Below are positions 1 to 7,920 of a stretch of DNA of 64,000 bases, one piece after another. The notes below the pieces were generated by a model. That model worked only from the letters and a program-made list of their open reading frames with translations. It was not told where the DNA came from and made no database searches. Position 1 is the stretch's first letter, and each line of letters opens with the position of its first letter. The translations under genes were made by a program, and so were the position numbers. Source of the DNA: Nitrospirota bacterium (GTDB taxonomy: Bacteria; JACPQY01); assembly GCA_016190245.1 (NCBI GenBank), contig JACPQY010000080.1, forward strand, positions 23,023 to 87,022, in the 5' to 3' direction.

Positions 1-1
1 A

Positions 2-817
2 CCCTTGAGACTGGAGTACCCCGGCGCGGTGTACCACGTGACAAGCCGGGGGGACCGGCGGGAGAAAATCTGCGAGGCGGACGCGGACCGGGCTCTCTTC
101 CTCGACCTCTTGGCGCAGACGGTGGGACGTTTCCCCTGGGTGTGCCACGCGTATTGCCTGATGGACAACCACTATCATTTGCTGATCGAGACGCTCGAGC
201 CCAGTCTGTCCCGAGGGATGCGGCACCTGAACGGCGTCTACACGCAGAGGTTGAATCGTCGGTACGGGCGTGTGGGCCACGTCTTCTCGGGGCGGTTCAA
301 GGCGATCGTGGTTCAGAAGGACTCACATCTGCTGGAATTGTGTCGGTATGTGGTGCTCAACCCGATCCGGGCAGGTGTGAAGAAGAGGGCACAAGATTGG
401 CCCTGGAGCAGCTATCGTGCGACGTCCGGGCTGGACTCGGTTCCGGCATGGTTGACGGTGGACTGGGTATTGGGTCAGTTTGGGAGCAAGCGGAGTCCTG
501 CGATGCGGGCGTATCGCCGGTTTGTTGCGGAGGGGCTGGGACAGACACCGTGGGAGGGGCTGGTCGGTCAGATTTACTACGGGGACGAAGGGTTTGTGCG
601 CGATCTGGCGACGGGGGAGCGAGTTGAGGAGGTCCCACGCGTACACAAGCGTCCGGTTCGGCTACCGCTGTCGGCGCTTGTCCGCACGGGTTCGGCGGCC
701 GAGGTTGGGAGGGCGTACATGGTGCACGGGTATCGATTGCGAGAGATTGCGTCGCAAATGGGGGTGCACTATTCAACGGTGAGTCGCCGGCTGCGGGAGT
801 ACGAGCAGGCGAAATGA
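2..817 (+). CDS. REP-associated tyrosine transposase (RAYT, Y1/HUH family), 5' end outside window
   Basis: IS200-like Y1 transposase of the RAYT type. These single-strand nucleases act on REP palindromes and are usually single-copy domesticated genes. Seen: family N-terminal motif LEYPGAVYHV, metal-binding HYH at about residues 56-58 (NHYHLL), catalytic Tyr in RYVVLNPIRAG at about residue 114, and a C-terminal helix-turn-helix near residues 246-268 (REIASQMGVHYSTVSRR). The reading frame is open to the window edge and relatives start several residues earlier, so the true start lies upstream. The TTG at 5 is not a likely start. GTAG-headed palindromes at 5.0, 7.8 and 20.9 kb are candidate substrates. 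The gene ends 4 nt before the hemY ATG. Confidence 0.9.
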   Translation, partial: PLRLEYPGAVYHVTSRGDRREKICEADADRALFLDLLAQTVGRFPWVCHAYCLMDNHYHLLIETLEPSLSRGMRHLNGVYTQRLNRRYGRVGHVFSGRFKAIVVQKDSHLLELCRYVVLNPIRAGVKKRAQDWPWSSYRATSGLDSVPAWLTVDWVLGQFGSKRSPAMRAYRRFVAEGLGQTPWEGLVGQIYYGDEGFVRDLATGERVEEVPRVHKRPVRLPLSALVRTGSAAEVGRAYMVHGYRLREIASQMGVHYSTVSRRLREYEQAK

Positions 818-819
818 AC

Positions 820-839
820 GAATGCAAGACCTGACCCCT
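820..839 (+). repeat. Possible right end of the RAYT element, overlapping the hemY start
   Basis: The 20 bases after the RAYT stop read GAATGCAAGACCTGACCCCT. From memory, strings of this kind (ATGCAAGACCTGACCCC) recur at the ends of RAYT-type elements; this was not searched. The last 11 bases (ACCTGACCCCT) recur at 26506-26516 upstream of rho. The hemY ATG (822) lies inside this string, so the element may supply the present start of hemY. Confidence 0.35.
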
Positions 840-2279
840 AGGGTGGGGGTGATCGGGGGGGGGATCACGGGGCTCTCGCTGGCCCATCGCCTGGTGGAGT
901 TGGCTGCCGAGCAGGGAGTGCCACTGAACGTCTTCCTCTTCGAGGCGAGCGACCGGTTCGGAGGGGTGATCTCGACGCGCAGGGCGGATGGCTTTCTGCT
1001 CGAGGAAGGTCCCGATTCTTTCATCACGGACCGTCCCTGGGCGTTGGACCTCTGCCGCCGGATCGGTTTGGAGGGGGAATTGATAGGCGTTCGTCCCGAG
1101 AGCCGAAAGAGCTACGTCCTGCGCAACGGCACCATGATCGAAGTTCCAGAGGCGTTTTATCTCCTCGCTCCCGCGCGGCCCGGCCCCGTCTGGCGATCTC
1201 CACTCCTCTCGCTCGGTGGCAAGCTGCGCCTCTTCTGTGAGCCGTTCGTCCCGCGTCGCCGCGGGGGGGGGGACGAGAGCGTGGGGGGATTCGTTCGGCG
1301 CCGGATGGGGTCGGAAGTTCTGGACCGAATCGCGCAGCCCATGATCTCGGGGATCTACAGCGCGGACGTGGACGCTCTCAGCCTGAGAGCGACCCTCCCG
1401 AGGTTCGCCCGGATGGAGGAGGAATGGGGGAGCGTGACGCGCGCGCTGAGGCGGGAGGCGGGGGGCTCTGTGGGCGCGCGGGCGGCCCAGGGGCCGCGCT
1501 ACAGTCTGTTCCAGACGCTCCGACCGGGACTGGATGCGCTCGTCGCCAAGCTCGTGGAACGATTGCGCCCGGCCGACCTTCGCCACGGGGAGCGTGTGAC
1601 AGCCGTGGTGCGGCCGGGGCGGGAGGGGCGATATCTGGTGGCGTCCGGGGGGGGGGACGTTCTCGCGGACGCGGTCTGCGTGGCGATGCCCGCTCATGGC
1701 GCGGCCGCGGTTCTGAAAAGCCTCGATCCCGATCTGGCGGGCGAACTGGCCAAGTTGGAGTGGACCACGTCCATCACCGTGAACCTAGCCTACGCGACCG
1801 GCCCCTCGGCCCGGTCCATCGCGGCCTCGGGGTTTGTCGTGCCTGCCTCCGAGCGCCGCCCGCTGCTGGGCTGCTCCTTCTCCAGCGAGAAATTCGAGGG
1901 CCGGGCGCCCTCCGGGTTTCTTCTCTTGAGAGTCTTCACCACGCCCTCGGCGCTTGAGAGCGCAGGCGTGCCGCCGGATGCCGACGACGCCCGGATCGTC
2001 CAGAGTCTGCGACCCCACATCGAGGGGCCCCTGGGCCTTCGAGGCGAACCGGTGCTTGCACGGGTTCACCGCCACGAGCGGGCGATGCCGGTGTACCGTG
2101 TGGGACATCTCGATTGGGTGGCGCGGGTCCAATCTCTGGCCGCCCGCACACCGGGACTCTTCCTCGCCGGGAGCGCGTTTGAAGGTGTGGGGGTTCCGGA
2201 TCGTGTTCACGATGGAGAGCGCACGGCCGGGGAGTGCCTGGCCTATCTCACCTCGGCGGGTTGCATCGGTCGGGCTTGA
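822..2279 (+). CDS. hemY: Protoporphyrinogen/coproporphyrinogen oxidase (HemY/PgoX type)
   Basis: FAD-dependent oxidase of late haem synthesis, converting protoporphyrinogen IX (or coproporphyrinogen III) to the porphyrin. The 485 residues match the usual HemY length. An N-terminal Rossmann FAD site VGVIGGGITGL lies at residues 8-18, and a family C-terminal FAD motif GSAFEGVGVPDRVHDG lies near the end. The middle section (LLGCSFSSEKFEGRAP) is also typical. ATG 822 is used, but the first six codons fall in the string ending the RAYT element, so the original start may have been replaced. Three G runs of 9-10 nt lie inside the gene (855-863, 1263-1272, 1647-1656). No other haem gene is adjacent. 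Confidence 0.88.
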   Translation: MQDLTPRVGVIGGGITGLSLAHRLVELAAEQGVPLNVFLFEASDRFGGVISTRRADGFLLEEGPDSFITDRPWALDLCRRIGLEGELIGVRPESRKSYVLRNGTMIEVPEAFYLLAPARPGPVWRSPLLSLGGKLRLFCEPFVPRRRGGGDESVGGFVRRRMGSEVLDRIAQPMISGIYSADVDALSLRATLPRFARMEEEWGSVTRALRREAGGSVGARAAQGPRYSLFQTLRPGLDALVAKLVERLRPADLRHGERVTAVVRPGREGRYLVASGGGDVLADAVCVAMPAHGAAAVLKSLDPDLAGELAKLEWTTSITVNLAYATGPSARSIAASGFVVPASERRPLLGCSFSSEKFEGRAPSGFLLLRVFTTPSALESAGVPPDADDARIVQSLRPHIEGPLGLRGEPVLARVHRHERAMPVYRVGHLDWVARVQSLAARTPGLFLAGSAFEGVGVPDRVHDGERTAGECLAYLTSAGCIGRA

Positions 2280-2295
2280 CGGGTACGAGGATAGG

Positions 2296-2697
2296 GTGGA
2301 CCGGATCCTCAACGCCTTGGCCGAGGCGATGATCCCACCCGGCGGGGCTTTCGATCCGGGCGGCGCCGACATCGGCCTGCCGGCCCGCGTGAAAGAGATC
2401 GCGCGCCGCCTTGGCTACCCGTCATGGCCCCTCGGCGTCTTCTTGCGTCTCTTCGACTGGTTCCCGCTGCTTTTCGGGTTCCGATTCAGGCGTTTTTCCC
2501 GCCTCGATCCGGACTCGCGTCGCACCTTTCTCGCCTGCCTCGAAGGGAGCCGCGGAATGGTGGGGACAGGGGTCTTTCTGGCCTTGAAGGCGCTCGTGAT
2601 GCCGCTGTTCTACTCCGACCCGGAGGTGGGGAGGAGGATCGGCTACTCGGCGGCAGGCGGCGAGCTGCCCGCCGCGCTCGGGGGGGGGGAGCCGTGA
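2296..2697 (+). CDS. Small companion protein of the GMC oxidoreductase
   Basis: A 133-residue protein starting at GTG 2296 after a GAGGA-like site (2287-2291). Its stop overlaps the GTG of the next gene (GTGA). It resembles, from memory, the N-terminal segment of long-chain alcohol oxidases or the gluconate 2-dehydrogenase subunit 3 type: ALAEAMIPPGGAF near the start, then a helical region with hydrophobic stretches (FLRLFDWFPLLFGF). The tight coupling to the FAD protein suggests the two act together, perhaps at the membrane. The last codons contain a 10-nt G run (2680-2689); slippage there would alter the overlap with the next gene. The precise family is uncertain. Confidence 0.6.
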   Translation: MDRILNALAEAMIPPGGAFDPGGADIGLPARVKEIARRLGYPSWPLGVFLRLFDWFPLLFGFRFRRFSRLDPDSRRTFLACLEGSRGMVGTGVFLALKALVMPLFYSDPEVGRRIGYSAAGGELPAALGGGEP

Positions 2698-4202
2698 GCG
2701 GGAAGGCAACGGAGCGCGCCGACGTCTGCGTCGTGGGCACGGGCGCTGGCGGTGGCGTGGTGGCGAAGGAACTGGCTGAGGCCGGGGCGAAGGTCATCAT
2801 GCTGGAGCGCGGGGGCCCCTCGGCGAGACTGGAGCCGCACGAGCCCGTGGTAGACGGGGCCGTGCGGATCTTTTCGGCCTCCAGGGCGCTGCGAACGGAG
2901 GTGGCGTGGGGCGTGCCGCCCATGCCGATCATCTTCGGCCGCTGCGTGGGAGGCTCCGCCGCCCTCAACGCGGGGACCTGCTTCAGGCTGCCGGAGCGGA
3001 TCACCGAGAAATGGGTCACGCGGCATCGGCTCGAGGTTTTCCAGTCGGCGTACTTGGAGAAGCTGTACGTGCATGTGGAGACGTTCGTGAACATCCATGA
3101 GATCGAGCCCGAACTGATCGGGGGGCACGGCCGCGTCTTCCGGAGGGGTATCGAGGCGCTGGGGTGGTCCGGCGGGCCCGTTCACCGAAACGCGCGGGGC
3201 TGCCAGGGCGCGGGGGCCTGCGTGGTGGGCTGCCCCCACGATGCGAAGCTATCGCCGAATCTGAGCTGGGTGCCGCGCGCGATCGAGAAGGGGGCTCGGC
3301 TGCTCACGCGGTGTCGGGTGCAGCGTGTGGTGGTGAAGAGGGGGAGGGCCGTGGCCGTGGAGGCGAAGTGGCATGCAAACGGCGGGACCGGTCCGGCGCA
3401 GGCGCTGCGCGTGGAGGCTCCGCTGGTCGTGCTGGCGGGTGGCGCGCTGGGGACCCCAGAGATTCTGTGGTCGAGCGGCCTCGGAGGATCGAGCGGCGAG
3501 CTCGGTCGGAATCTCCGCCTGCACCCGGGTGTTGTGGCTGGGGGATTGTTCGACGAACAGCTCGACGGCTGGCGGGGGGCTCCGCAGAGCTACTTCAGCG
3601 ACCAGTTTATGGACGAGGGCGTCATTCTCCTCGTTGGTTCGGTCCCGCCTCCCTTGGGGTGCCTTCTCGTACCGGGGTTTGGGGAGACGCACAAACAATG
3701 GATGAGCCGCTATTCCGGTTTCAGCGATGCCGGCGCGCTCATCAGCGATTCCGCTACGGGGCGGCTCCTCCGCGGCCCCGGCGGTCGTCCGATCCTGACC
3801 TATCGGCTCGTGGAGGAGGATGCGCGACGATTGCATCGGGCGCTCGAACGGCTCTGTCGCGTCTACTTGGCGGCGGGCGCGAAGGTGGTTTTCCCGGGCT
3901 TCATCGGGGCAACGCCGGCGCGCAACGAGCGGGAGTTGGGCGAGGTTCTCACGCGGTTCGGACCGAGCCTGCCTCGGCGGCGACTCGTGGGGGGCAGCCT
4001 CCACCCGATGGGCACGTGCACGATGGGTGTATCGCCCGAGTCATCCGTTGTCGATCCGTTCGGCCGAGTTCACGGTGTGGAAGGCGTGTACGTGGCGGAC
4101 GGGAGCATCCTGCCCACCTCGACGGTGGTGAACCCCCAGGAGACGATCATGACGCTGGCCACGCACATCGCCTGGGGCATCCGAGACGGCGCGCACGCGT
4201 AA
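2694..4202 (+). CDS. GMC-family FAD oxidoreductase (alcohol/cholesterol oxidase-like)
   Basis: A flavoprotein of the glucose-methanol-choline oxidoreductase family, expected to oxidise an alcohol group; the substrate is unknown. GTG 2694 overlaps the upstream stop and places the FAD motif VGTGAGGGVVAKEL at about residue 14. The C-terminal catalytic region is intact: GGSLHPMGTCTMG with the active-site His, a family YVADGSILPTSTVVNP motif and the second site NPQETIMTLA. A cysteine cluster near residue 170 (GCQGAGACVVGCPHDAK) resembles the CxxxxxCxxxC segment of long-chain alcohol oxidase-type members. At 502 residues it is complete. It probably forms an operon with 2296-2697, converging on the formyltransferase-like gene. 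Confidence 0.85.
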   Translation: MSGKATERADVCVVGTGAGGGVVAKELAEAGAKVIMLERGGPSARLEPHEPVVDGAVRIFSASRALRTEVAWGVPPMPIIFGRCVGGSAALNAGTCFRLPERITEKWVTRHRLEVFQSAYLEKLYVHVETFVNIHEIEPELIGGHGRVFRRGIEALGWSGGPVHRNARGCQGAGACVVGCPHDAKLSPNLSWVPRAIEKGARLLTRCRVQRVVVKRGRAVAVEAKWHANGGTGPAQALRVEAPLVVLAGGALGTPEILWSSGLGGSSGELGRNLRLHPGVVAGGLFDEQLDGWRGAPQSYFSDQFMDEGVILLVGSVPPPLGCLLVPGFGETHKQWMSRYSGFSDAGALISDSATGRLLRGPGGRPILTYRLVEEDARRLHRALERLCRVYLAAGAKVVFPGFIGATPARNERELGEVLTRFGPSLPRRRLVGGSLHPMGTCTMGVSPESSVVDPFGRVHGVEGVYVADGSILPTSTVVNPQETIMTLATHIAWGIRDGAHA

Positions 4203-4213
4203 GCGCGGCGCGT

Positions 4214-4981
4214 CTAGCGGTTCCGCGGGAGGCTGCTGAGGCGAAGATACAGATCGGCGATCTGTTCGGGGGTGGGGCGGGGTCGGAGGCGGCTGCGGGT
4301 TTCCTCGGCGTACTCGAAGCGATTCTCGACAAGGCGGCGGCAGGCCTCGGGAAAGGAATGCGCGGCGGCTTCGATGAGGCGATGCGCGAGGCGTTCCGGC
4401 GTTTCGCCCTCGCGCACTCGGGCGCGGCGGCGCAAGATGATCCAGCCGCTGTCGAGGCGGGAGGTGAGCGTGTGGAAGGTCACGCCGGCGTATTGGGCGC
4501 GGTCGTAGACGGCCCAGAAGGCCGAGCAGGGGCCGCCGTAGTCGGGCAGGAGCCCGCCGTGGACATTCAGGGCGCCGCGCTGAGGAAGTTGGAGCAGGGA
4601 CCGGGGGACGCGGTGACTGAGCGCGGCGGTCACCAGGATGTCGGGTGCCGTGTCGGCAAGGATTCGACGGGTTGTTGCGCTCCGGAGGGACCACACGTAG
4701 CGAACCGGGATGCCGCTCCTGCGGCAGTCGGAGAGGAGGCGGGCCTTCGTCCAGCGCCGGGCGGCGAGGGAGCTTCGGAGAAGGCGGCCGAGCGCCCCTT
4801 GGATCCGGGCGAACCGGCGGCGAGCTGTCGGCGCGACCTGACCGTTTACATAGCGATTCAGCAGAGGAGCCGGACTGAGCGGGAGGAGGACCAGGGCCAC
4901 GGTGTGACCGGCGGCAACGGCTGCGCGTGCGTAGAGCGCGGTCTCGTCGCCGTTGGGGTTCGTGATGAAGACGATGTTCAC
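4214..4981 (-). CDS. Formyltransferase-family protein (GART/Fmt-like fold)
   Basis: A 255-residue protein with the formyltransferase core. The catalytic triad positions are recognisable: Asn and His in NVHGGLLPDYGG (the NxHxxxLPxxxG motif) and Asp in RLDSGWII. The N terminus (MNIVFITNPNGDETALYARA) fits the nucleotide/folate-type Rossmann start. It lacks the C-terminal RNA-binding domain of Met-tRNA formyltransferase, so it more likely formylates a sugar-nucleotide amine or another small amine. ATG 4981 is used. It converges with the GMC gene (12 nt gap) and is followed upstream by REP-like DNA, so it appears monocistronic. The substrate cannot be read from context. Confidence 0.75.
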   Translation of the reverse strand: MNIVFITNPNGDETALYARAAVAAGHTVALVLLPLSPAPLLNRYVNGQVAPTARRRFARIQGALGRLLRSSLAARRWTKARLLSDCRRSGIPVRYVWSLRSATTRRILADTAPDILVTAALSHRVPRSLLQLPQRGALNVHGGLLPDYGGPCSAFWAVYDRAQYAGVTFHTLTSRLDSGWIILRRRARVREGETPERLAHRLIEAAAHSFPEACRRLVENRFEYAEETRSRLRPRPTPEQIADLYLRLSSLPRNR

Positions 4982-5012
4982 ATGACTCGTTCGACGGTCC
5001 AGATCGTCTGAC

Positions 5013-5105
5013 GTAGTGACGCGGGCTGCCTGCCCGCCGACCCGTCCTCCGTCCGCCTCAGGCGGACTGCTACGGAAGCGGCGCAGGCGGGAAGCCCGCG
5101 GCTAC
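5013..5105. repeat. REP/BIME-like palindromic element, copy 1
   Basis: GTAG (5013) and GCTAC (5101-5105) bracket imperfect inverted arms (GCGGGCT.CCTGCCCGCC against GCAGGCGGGAAGCCCGC). A perfect 7-bp hairpin, GTCCGCC-TCA-GGCGGAC, sits inside at 5051-5067. The arrangement of two inverted REP units around a centre matches a BIME. GTAG heads are the mark of RAYT-recognised REPs. Confidence 0.65.
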
Positions 5106-5135
5106 CGGAGACGATACCAGAAACCAGGATCCGAG

Positions 5136-5159
5136 GTAGTCGCGGGCTTTCAGCCCGCG
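5136..5159 (+). repeat. REP-like single palindrome, copy 2
   Basis: GTAG then T, then a perfect 8-bp stem CGCGGGCT (5141-5148), loop TTC, AGCCCGCG (5152-5159). It is the simplest unit of the family seen in copies 1 and 4. Confidence 0.6.
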
Positions 5160-5191
5160 GGCCTCTCTGGGAGACTGGATCTCAGCGTTCC

Positions 5192-5220
5192 TTGACAAAG
5201 GTCCCCCCCCAGAGTAATTC
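5192..5220 (+). promoter_or_regulatory. Candidate sigma-70 promoter of the rimK-like gene
   Basis: TTGACA at 5192-5197, then AGTAAT at 5213-5218 (15 nt spacer) or TAATTC at 5215-5220 (17 nt). Transcription would start at about 5226-5228, on the GTG used as start codon, implying a leaderless mRNA. Confidence 0.45.
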
Positions 5221-5227
5221 CGATGAG

Positions 5228-6130
5228 GTGAGGATTCTCATCCTGTCCAGGAGGGGCACCCTGTATTCCACGCGGCGCTTCACAAAATCGGCGCTGCGTT
5301 CCGGACACGAAGTGCGCGTGCTGGATCCGCTTCGCTGTCACATAGTGATTGCGCCGGGGGGGGGGACGGTCTACATCAAGGATCGGCCCATCGAGACACC
5401 GGGCGTCGTCCTTCCGCGGATCGGGGCCTCCATCACCGAATACGGCCTGGCCACGGTGATGCAGTTCGAGCAGATGGGCGTGCCGGTCGTGAATCCGTCA
5501 CAGGCCATCCTCGCCTCGCGGGACAAGCTGCGCGGGCTCCAAGTTCTGGCGCAGAACGGTATCGACGTGCCTCGCACGATCATGAGCCGCGAGGTGGACC
5601 ACTTGGACAAGATCCTCGAGTTGGTCGGTGGGGCGCCCGTGATCGTGAAGCTGCTCCACGGCACGCAGGGGGTGGGCGTCATGATCGCCCACACGCGCGA
5701 GGCTCTCGAGGGGTTGCTCGAGACGCTCTGGGGGCTGGAACAGGATCTGCTCGTGCAGGAGTACTACCCGGAGGCCGCCGGGCAGGACCTGCGCATCCTC
5801 GTGGTGGGTTCGCAGGTGGTGGCCGCCATGCGACGCGTGGCGCGACCCGGGGATTTCCGCTCGAACATCCACCGAGGGGGGGAGGGGTTCCGCGTGGACT
5901 TGCCCGACGCCTACCGCGACCTGGCCCTGCGCGCAGCGATGGTGCTGGGGCTGCGTGTCGCCGGCGTGGACATCATCGAATCCAAGACCGGTCCCAAGGT
6001 GGTCGAGGTGAACTCGTCTCCGGGCTTCGAGGGCTTGGAGCGGGCGACGGGTCTTGACATTGCCGGCGCGATCATTGATTACACAGTCCGATATGCAGAA
6101 GAGGTCCGGGAGAAAAAGCAGGCCGCTTAG
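5228..6130 (+). CDS. rimK: RimK-like ATP-grasp amino-acid ligase
   Basis: An ATP-grasp ligase of the RimK family; E. coli RimK adds glutamates to the C terminus of ribosomal protein S6. GTG 5228 gives 300 residues beginning VRILILSRRGTLYSTRRF, which aligns with the family start. The upstream TTG at 5192 lies in a -35 box and is rejected. ATP-grasp signatures: VIVKLLHGTQGVGVMIA (nucleotide loop), QEYYPEAAGQDLRILVVG, and the metal-binding end VVEVNSSPGFEGLE. The 3' end overlaps the hydrolase gene by 38 nt, and an arginine decarboxylase follows, so the ligase may handle amino-acid derivatives rather than S6. A 10-nt G run (5356-5365) sits in codons for Gly-Gly-Gly. Confidence 0.85.
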   Translation: MRILILSRRGTLYSTRRFTKSALRSGHEVRVLDPLRCHIVIAPGGGTVYIKDRPIETPGVVLPRIGASITEYGLATVMQFEQMGVPVVNPSQAILASRDKLRGLQVLAQNGIDVPRTIMSREVDHLDKILELVGGAPVIVKLLHGTQGVGVMIAHTREALEGLLETLWGLEQDLLVQEYYPEAAGQDLRILVVGSQVVAAMRRVARPGDFRSNIHRGGEGFRVDLPDAYRDLALRAAMVLGLRVAGVDIIESKTGPKVVEVNSSPGFEGLERATGLDIAGAIIDYTVRYAEEVREKKQAA

Positions 6131-7139
6131 GATCGCGGGCCAGCCCGTCGAGCGGGGCGAGGTTTACGAGATCAACCTCAAGGTCAGCGAGTTCTATACG
6201 GCCACCGCCGCCACGATCCCCGTCACGGTGATCGCGGGGCGCCGCTCCGGGCCGGTCCTGTTCGTGACGGCGGCTGTGCACGGGGACGAGCTCAATGGCA
6301 CCGAGATCATCCGACAACTGATCTGCCGGGTGGCGCCGGCGGACATCCGCGGCACACTTGTCCTCATGCCCGTCGTGAACCGCTTCGGCTTCTTGCATCA
6401 CACCCGCTATCTGCCCGACCGCCGCGACCTTAACCGGAACTTCCCCGGAAGGACGGATGGGAACATGGCGCAGCGCGTCGCGTGGGAAGTGTTCGATCAG
6501 GTGATCCGCCACTGCAACTATGGGATCGATCTGCATACCGCCACGGCGGACCGGACGAACCTCCCGCACGTGCGGGGGGACATGAGCCATCGCGAGGTGC
6601 GCCGCCTGGCCCGCGCTTTCGGGGTGGAGATCATCATCAACTCGGAGGGGTCGGACGGATCGCTGCGGCGCGCGGCCGTGGCGGCCGGCGTCCCCACGAT
6701 TCTCTTCGAGGCCGGGGAGCGTCAGAAATTTCAGGAGCCCATGATCCGGCGCGGCGTGGAGGGGATTCGAAACGTGTTGGTGGAGTTGGGCATGCTGCAG
6801 GGGACGAAGGTCGCACCGTCGTTTCGCATCATCGTCAAGAATTCGGAGTGGGTTCGGGCGGAGAAGGGCGGGATCCTGATTATGTACAAGAAAGTGGGCG
6901 AGCTCGTGTACAGCGGGGAGGAGATCGCCCTCAACACCAATCCGTTCGGACGCGAGTTCGGGACGATCCGGTCACCGGTGACGGGCCTCGTCATCGGGGC
7001 GACCACCCTTCCGCTCGTCAATCCGGGCATCCCCGTGGCGCATGTGGTCAAGCTCCGCAAGACGCTGCCGGTTGTGGAGCGGGCGGTCCGCCGTAAGGCC
7101 CTCGTGCGCGCGGAGGAGAAGCCGGTCATGTTTTCCTAG
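6093..7139 (+). CDS. Succinylglutamate desuccinylase/aspartoacylase-family zinc hydrolase
   Basis: An M14-like zinc enzyme of the AstE/ASPA family, which hydrolyses N-acyl amino acids. Visible ligands are His and Glu in HGDELNGTE and His in GIDLHTAT; the substrate-binding DRRDLNRNFPG segment is also present. ATG 6093 gives 348 residues with the usual N-terminal basic stretch, overlapping the rimK-like gene by 38 nt. Earlier in-frame codons would lengthen the overlap without adding conserved sequence. RimK-type ligases are often neighbours of such hydrolases. This suggests a paired make-and-break activity on a peptide or amino-acid amide. The C-terminal 90 residues form the beta-rich domain common to the family. 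Confidence 0.82.
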   Translation: MQKRSGRKSRPLRIAGQPVERGEVYEINLKVSEFYTATAATIPVTVIAGRRSGPVLFVTAAVHGDELNGTEIIRQLICRVAPADIRGTLVLMPVVNRFGFLHHTRYLPDRRDLNRNFPGRTDGNMAQRVAWEVFDQVIRHCNYGIDLHTATADRTNLPHVRGDMSHREVRRLARAFGVEIIINSEGSDGSLRRAAVAAGVPTILFEAGERQKFQEPMIRRGVEGIRNVLVELGMLQGTKVAPSFRIIVKNSEWVRAEKGGILIMYKKVGELVYSGEEIALNTNPFGREFGTIRSPVTGLVIGATTLPLVNPGIPVAHVVKLRKTLPVVERAVRRKALVRAEEKPVMFS

Positions 7140-7150
7140 GAGGATAGCGC

Positions 7151-7705
7151 ATGCCCCTACCCAGAAGAGTGTTCCTCACCAAAGGCGTCGGCCGCCACAA
7201 GGAGAAGCTGACCAGCTTCGAGATGGCGCTGCGAGATGCGGACATCGCCCGATACAACCTCGTGCGCGTCACCAGCATCTATCCGCCCGGATGCAAGTTG
7301 ATCCCGCGCCACGAAGGGGTCAAATTGCTCGTCCCCGGGGAGATCGTCTATGTGGTGCTGGCGGAATCGTACACGAACGAGTCGAATCGTCTGGTCGCGG
7401 CCTCGATCGGTCTCGCGCTTCCGAAAGACCAGCGACAATACGGCTACCTCTCCGAGCATCACAGCTACGGCGAGACGGAGCGGAAGGCGGGCGACTATGC
7501 CGAGGACCTCGCCGCCGGCATGCTGGCGACGATTCTGGGCGCCAGCTTCGATCCTGAAAGGAGTTGGGACGAGAACAAGGAGATCTGGAGGATCAGCGGG
7601 AAGGTCTACCGGACGCACAACATGACTCAGTCGGCCGTCGGCAGCAAAGAAGGGGTGTGGACGACTGTGCTGGCCGCCGCCGTGTTTGCGGACTGGGAGG
7701 ATTGA
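7151..7705 (+). CDS. pdaD: Pyruvoyl-dependent arginine decarboxylase
   Basis: Converts arginine to agmatine, the first step of one polyamine route or of acid resistance. The 184 residues and the N-terminal block [17 protein letters not shown] match the PvlArgDC family. The self-cleavage site lies in [10 protein letters not shown]: cutting before Ser42 makes the pyruvoyl cofactor. A downstream [11 protein letters not shown] segment carries acidic and His residues of the active site. ATG 7151 follows a strong AGGAGGATA site and lies 11 nt behind the hydrolase gene, so the three genes form one operon. Pyruvoyl forms are less common in bacteria than PLP-dependent SpeA. Confidence 0.9.
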   Translation: MPLPRRVFLTKGVGRHKEKLTSFEMALRDADIARYNLVRVTSIYPPGCKLIPRHEGVKLLVPGEIVYVVLAESYTNESNRLVAASIGLALPKDQRQYGYLSEHHSYGETERKAGDYAEDLAAGMLATILGASFDPERSWDENKEIWRISGKVYRTHNMTQSAVGSKEGVWTTVLAAAVFADWED

Positions 7706-7769
7706 CCGTTCGGGGCTGAGGCTCTTGCGATACGACGCACGTGCACGTTCCGATCTTTTCCCACGGGTG

Positions 7770-7818
7770 GTAGTCGCACCCTTTAGGGTGCGTCTGCAGA
7801 CGCAGGCTGAAGCCTGCG
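7770..7818. repeat. REP/BIME-like palindromic element, copy 3
   Basis: GTAG-T followed by an 8-bp stem CGCACCCT (7775-7782), TT, AGGGTGCG (7785-7792). GTCTGCAGAC comes next, then a second 8-bp stem CGCAGGCT (7801-7808), GA, AGCCTGCG (7811-7818). The two units point in opposite directions, as in a BIME. The rest of 7706-7920 holds no gene I can support. Confidence 0.6.
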
Positions 7819-7920
7819 ACTGCCGGTACAGGCATTGAGGAAGCTCAACTAGGTGGTCTTGCGCGGATACCGGGGCGCGATCCCCCGGCCCGCCCCCGGG
7901 GCGGGAGTGGCCCGACACGG

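Noticed and set aside
357-1697. 446-codon open frame on the minus strand opposite hemY
   Set aside because: A shadow of hemY codon bias in high-G+C DNA; the product is Pro/Arg-rich without any domain.
3164-5011. 615-codon plus-strand open frame across the GMC and formyltransferase genes
   Set aside because: Low-complexity Arg/Gly-rich translation; both real genes have clear family motifs in other frames.
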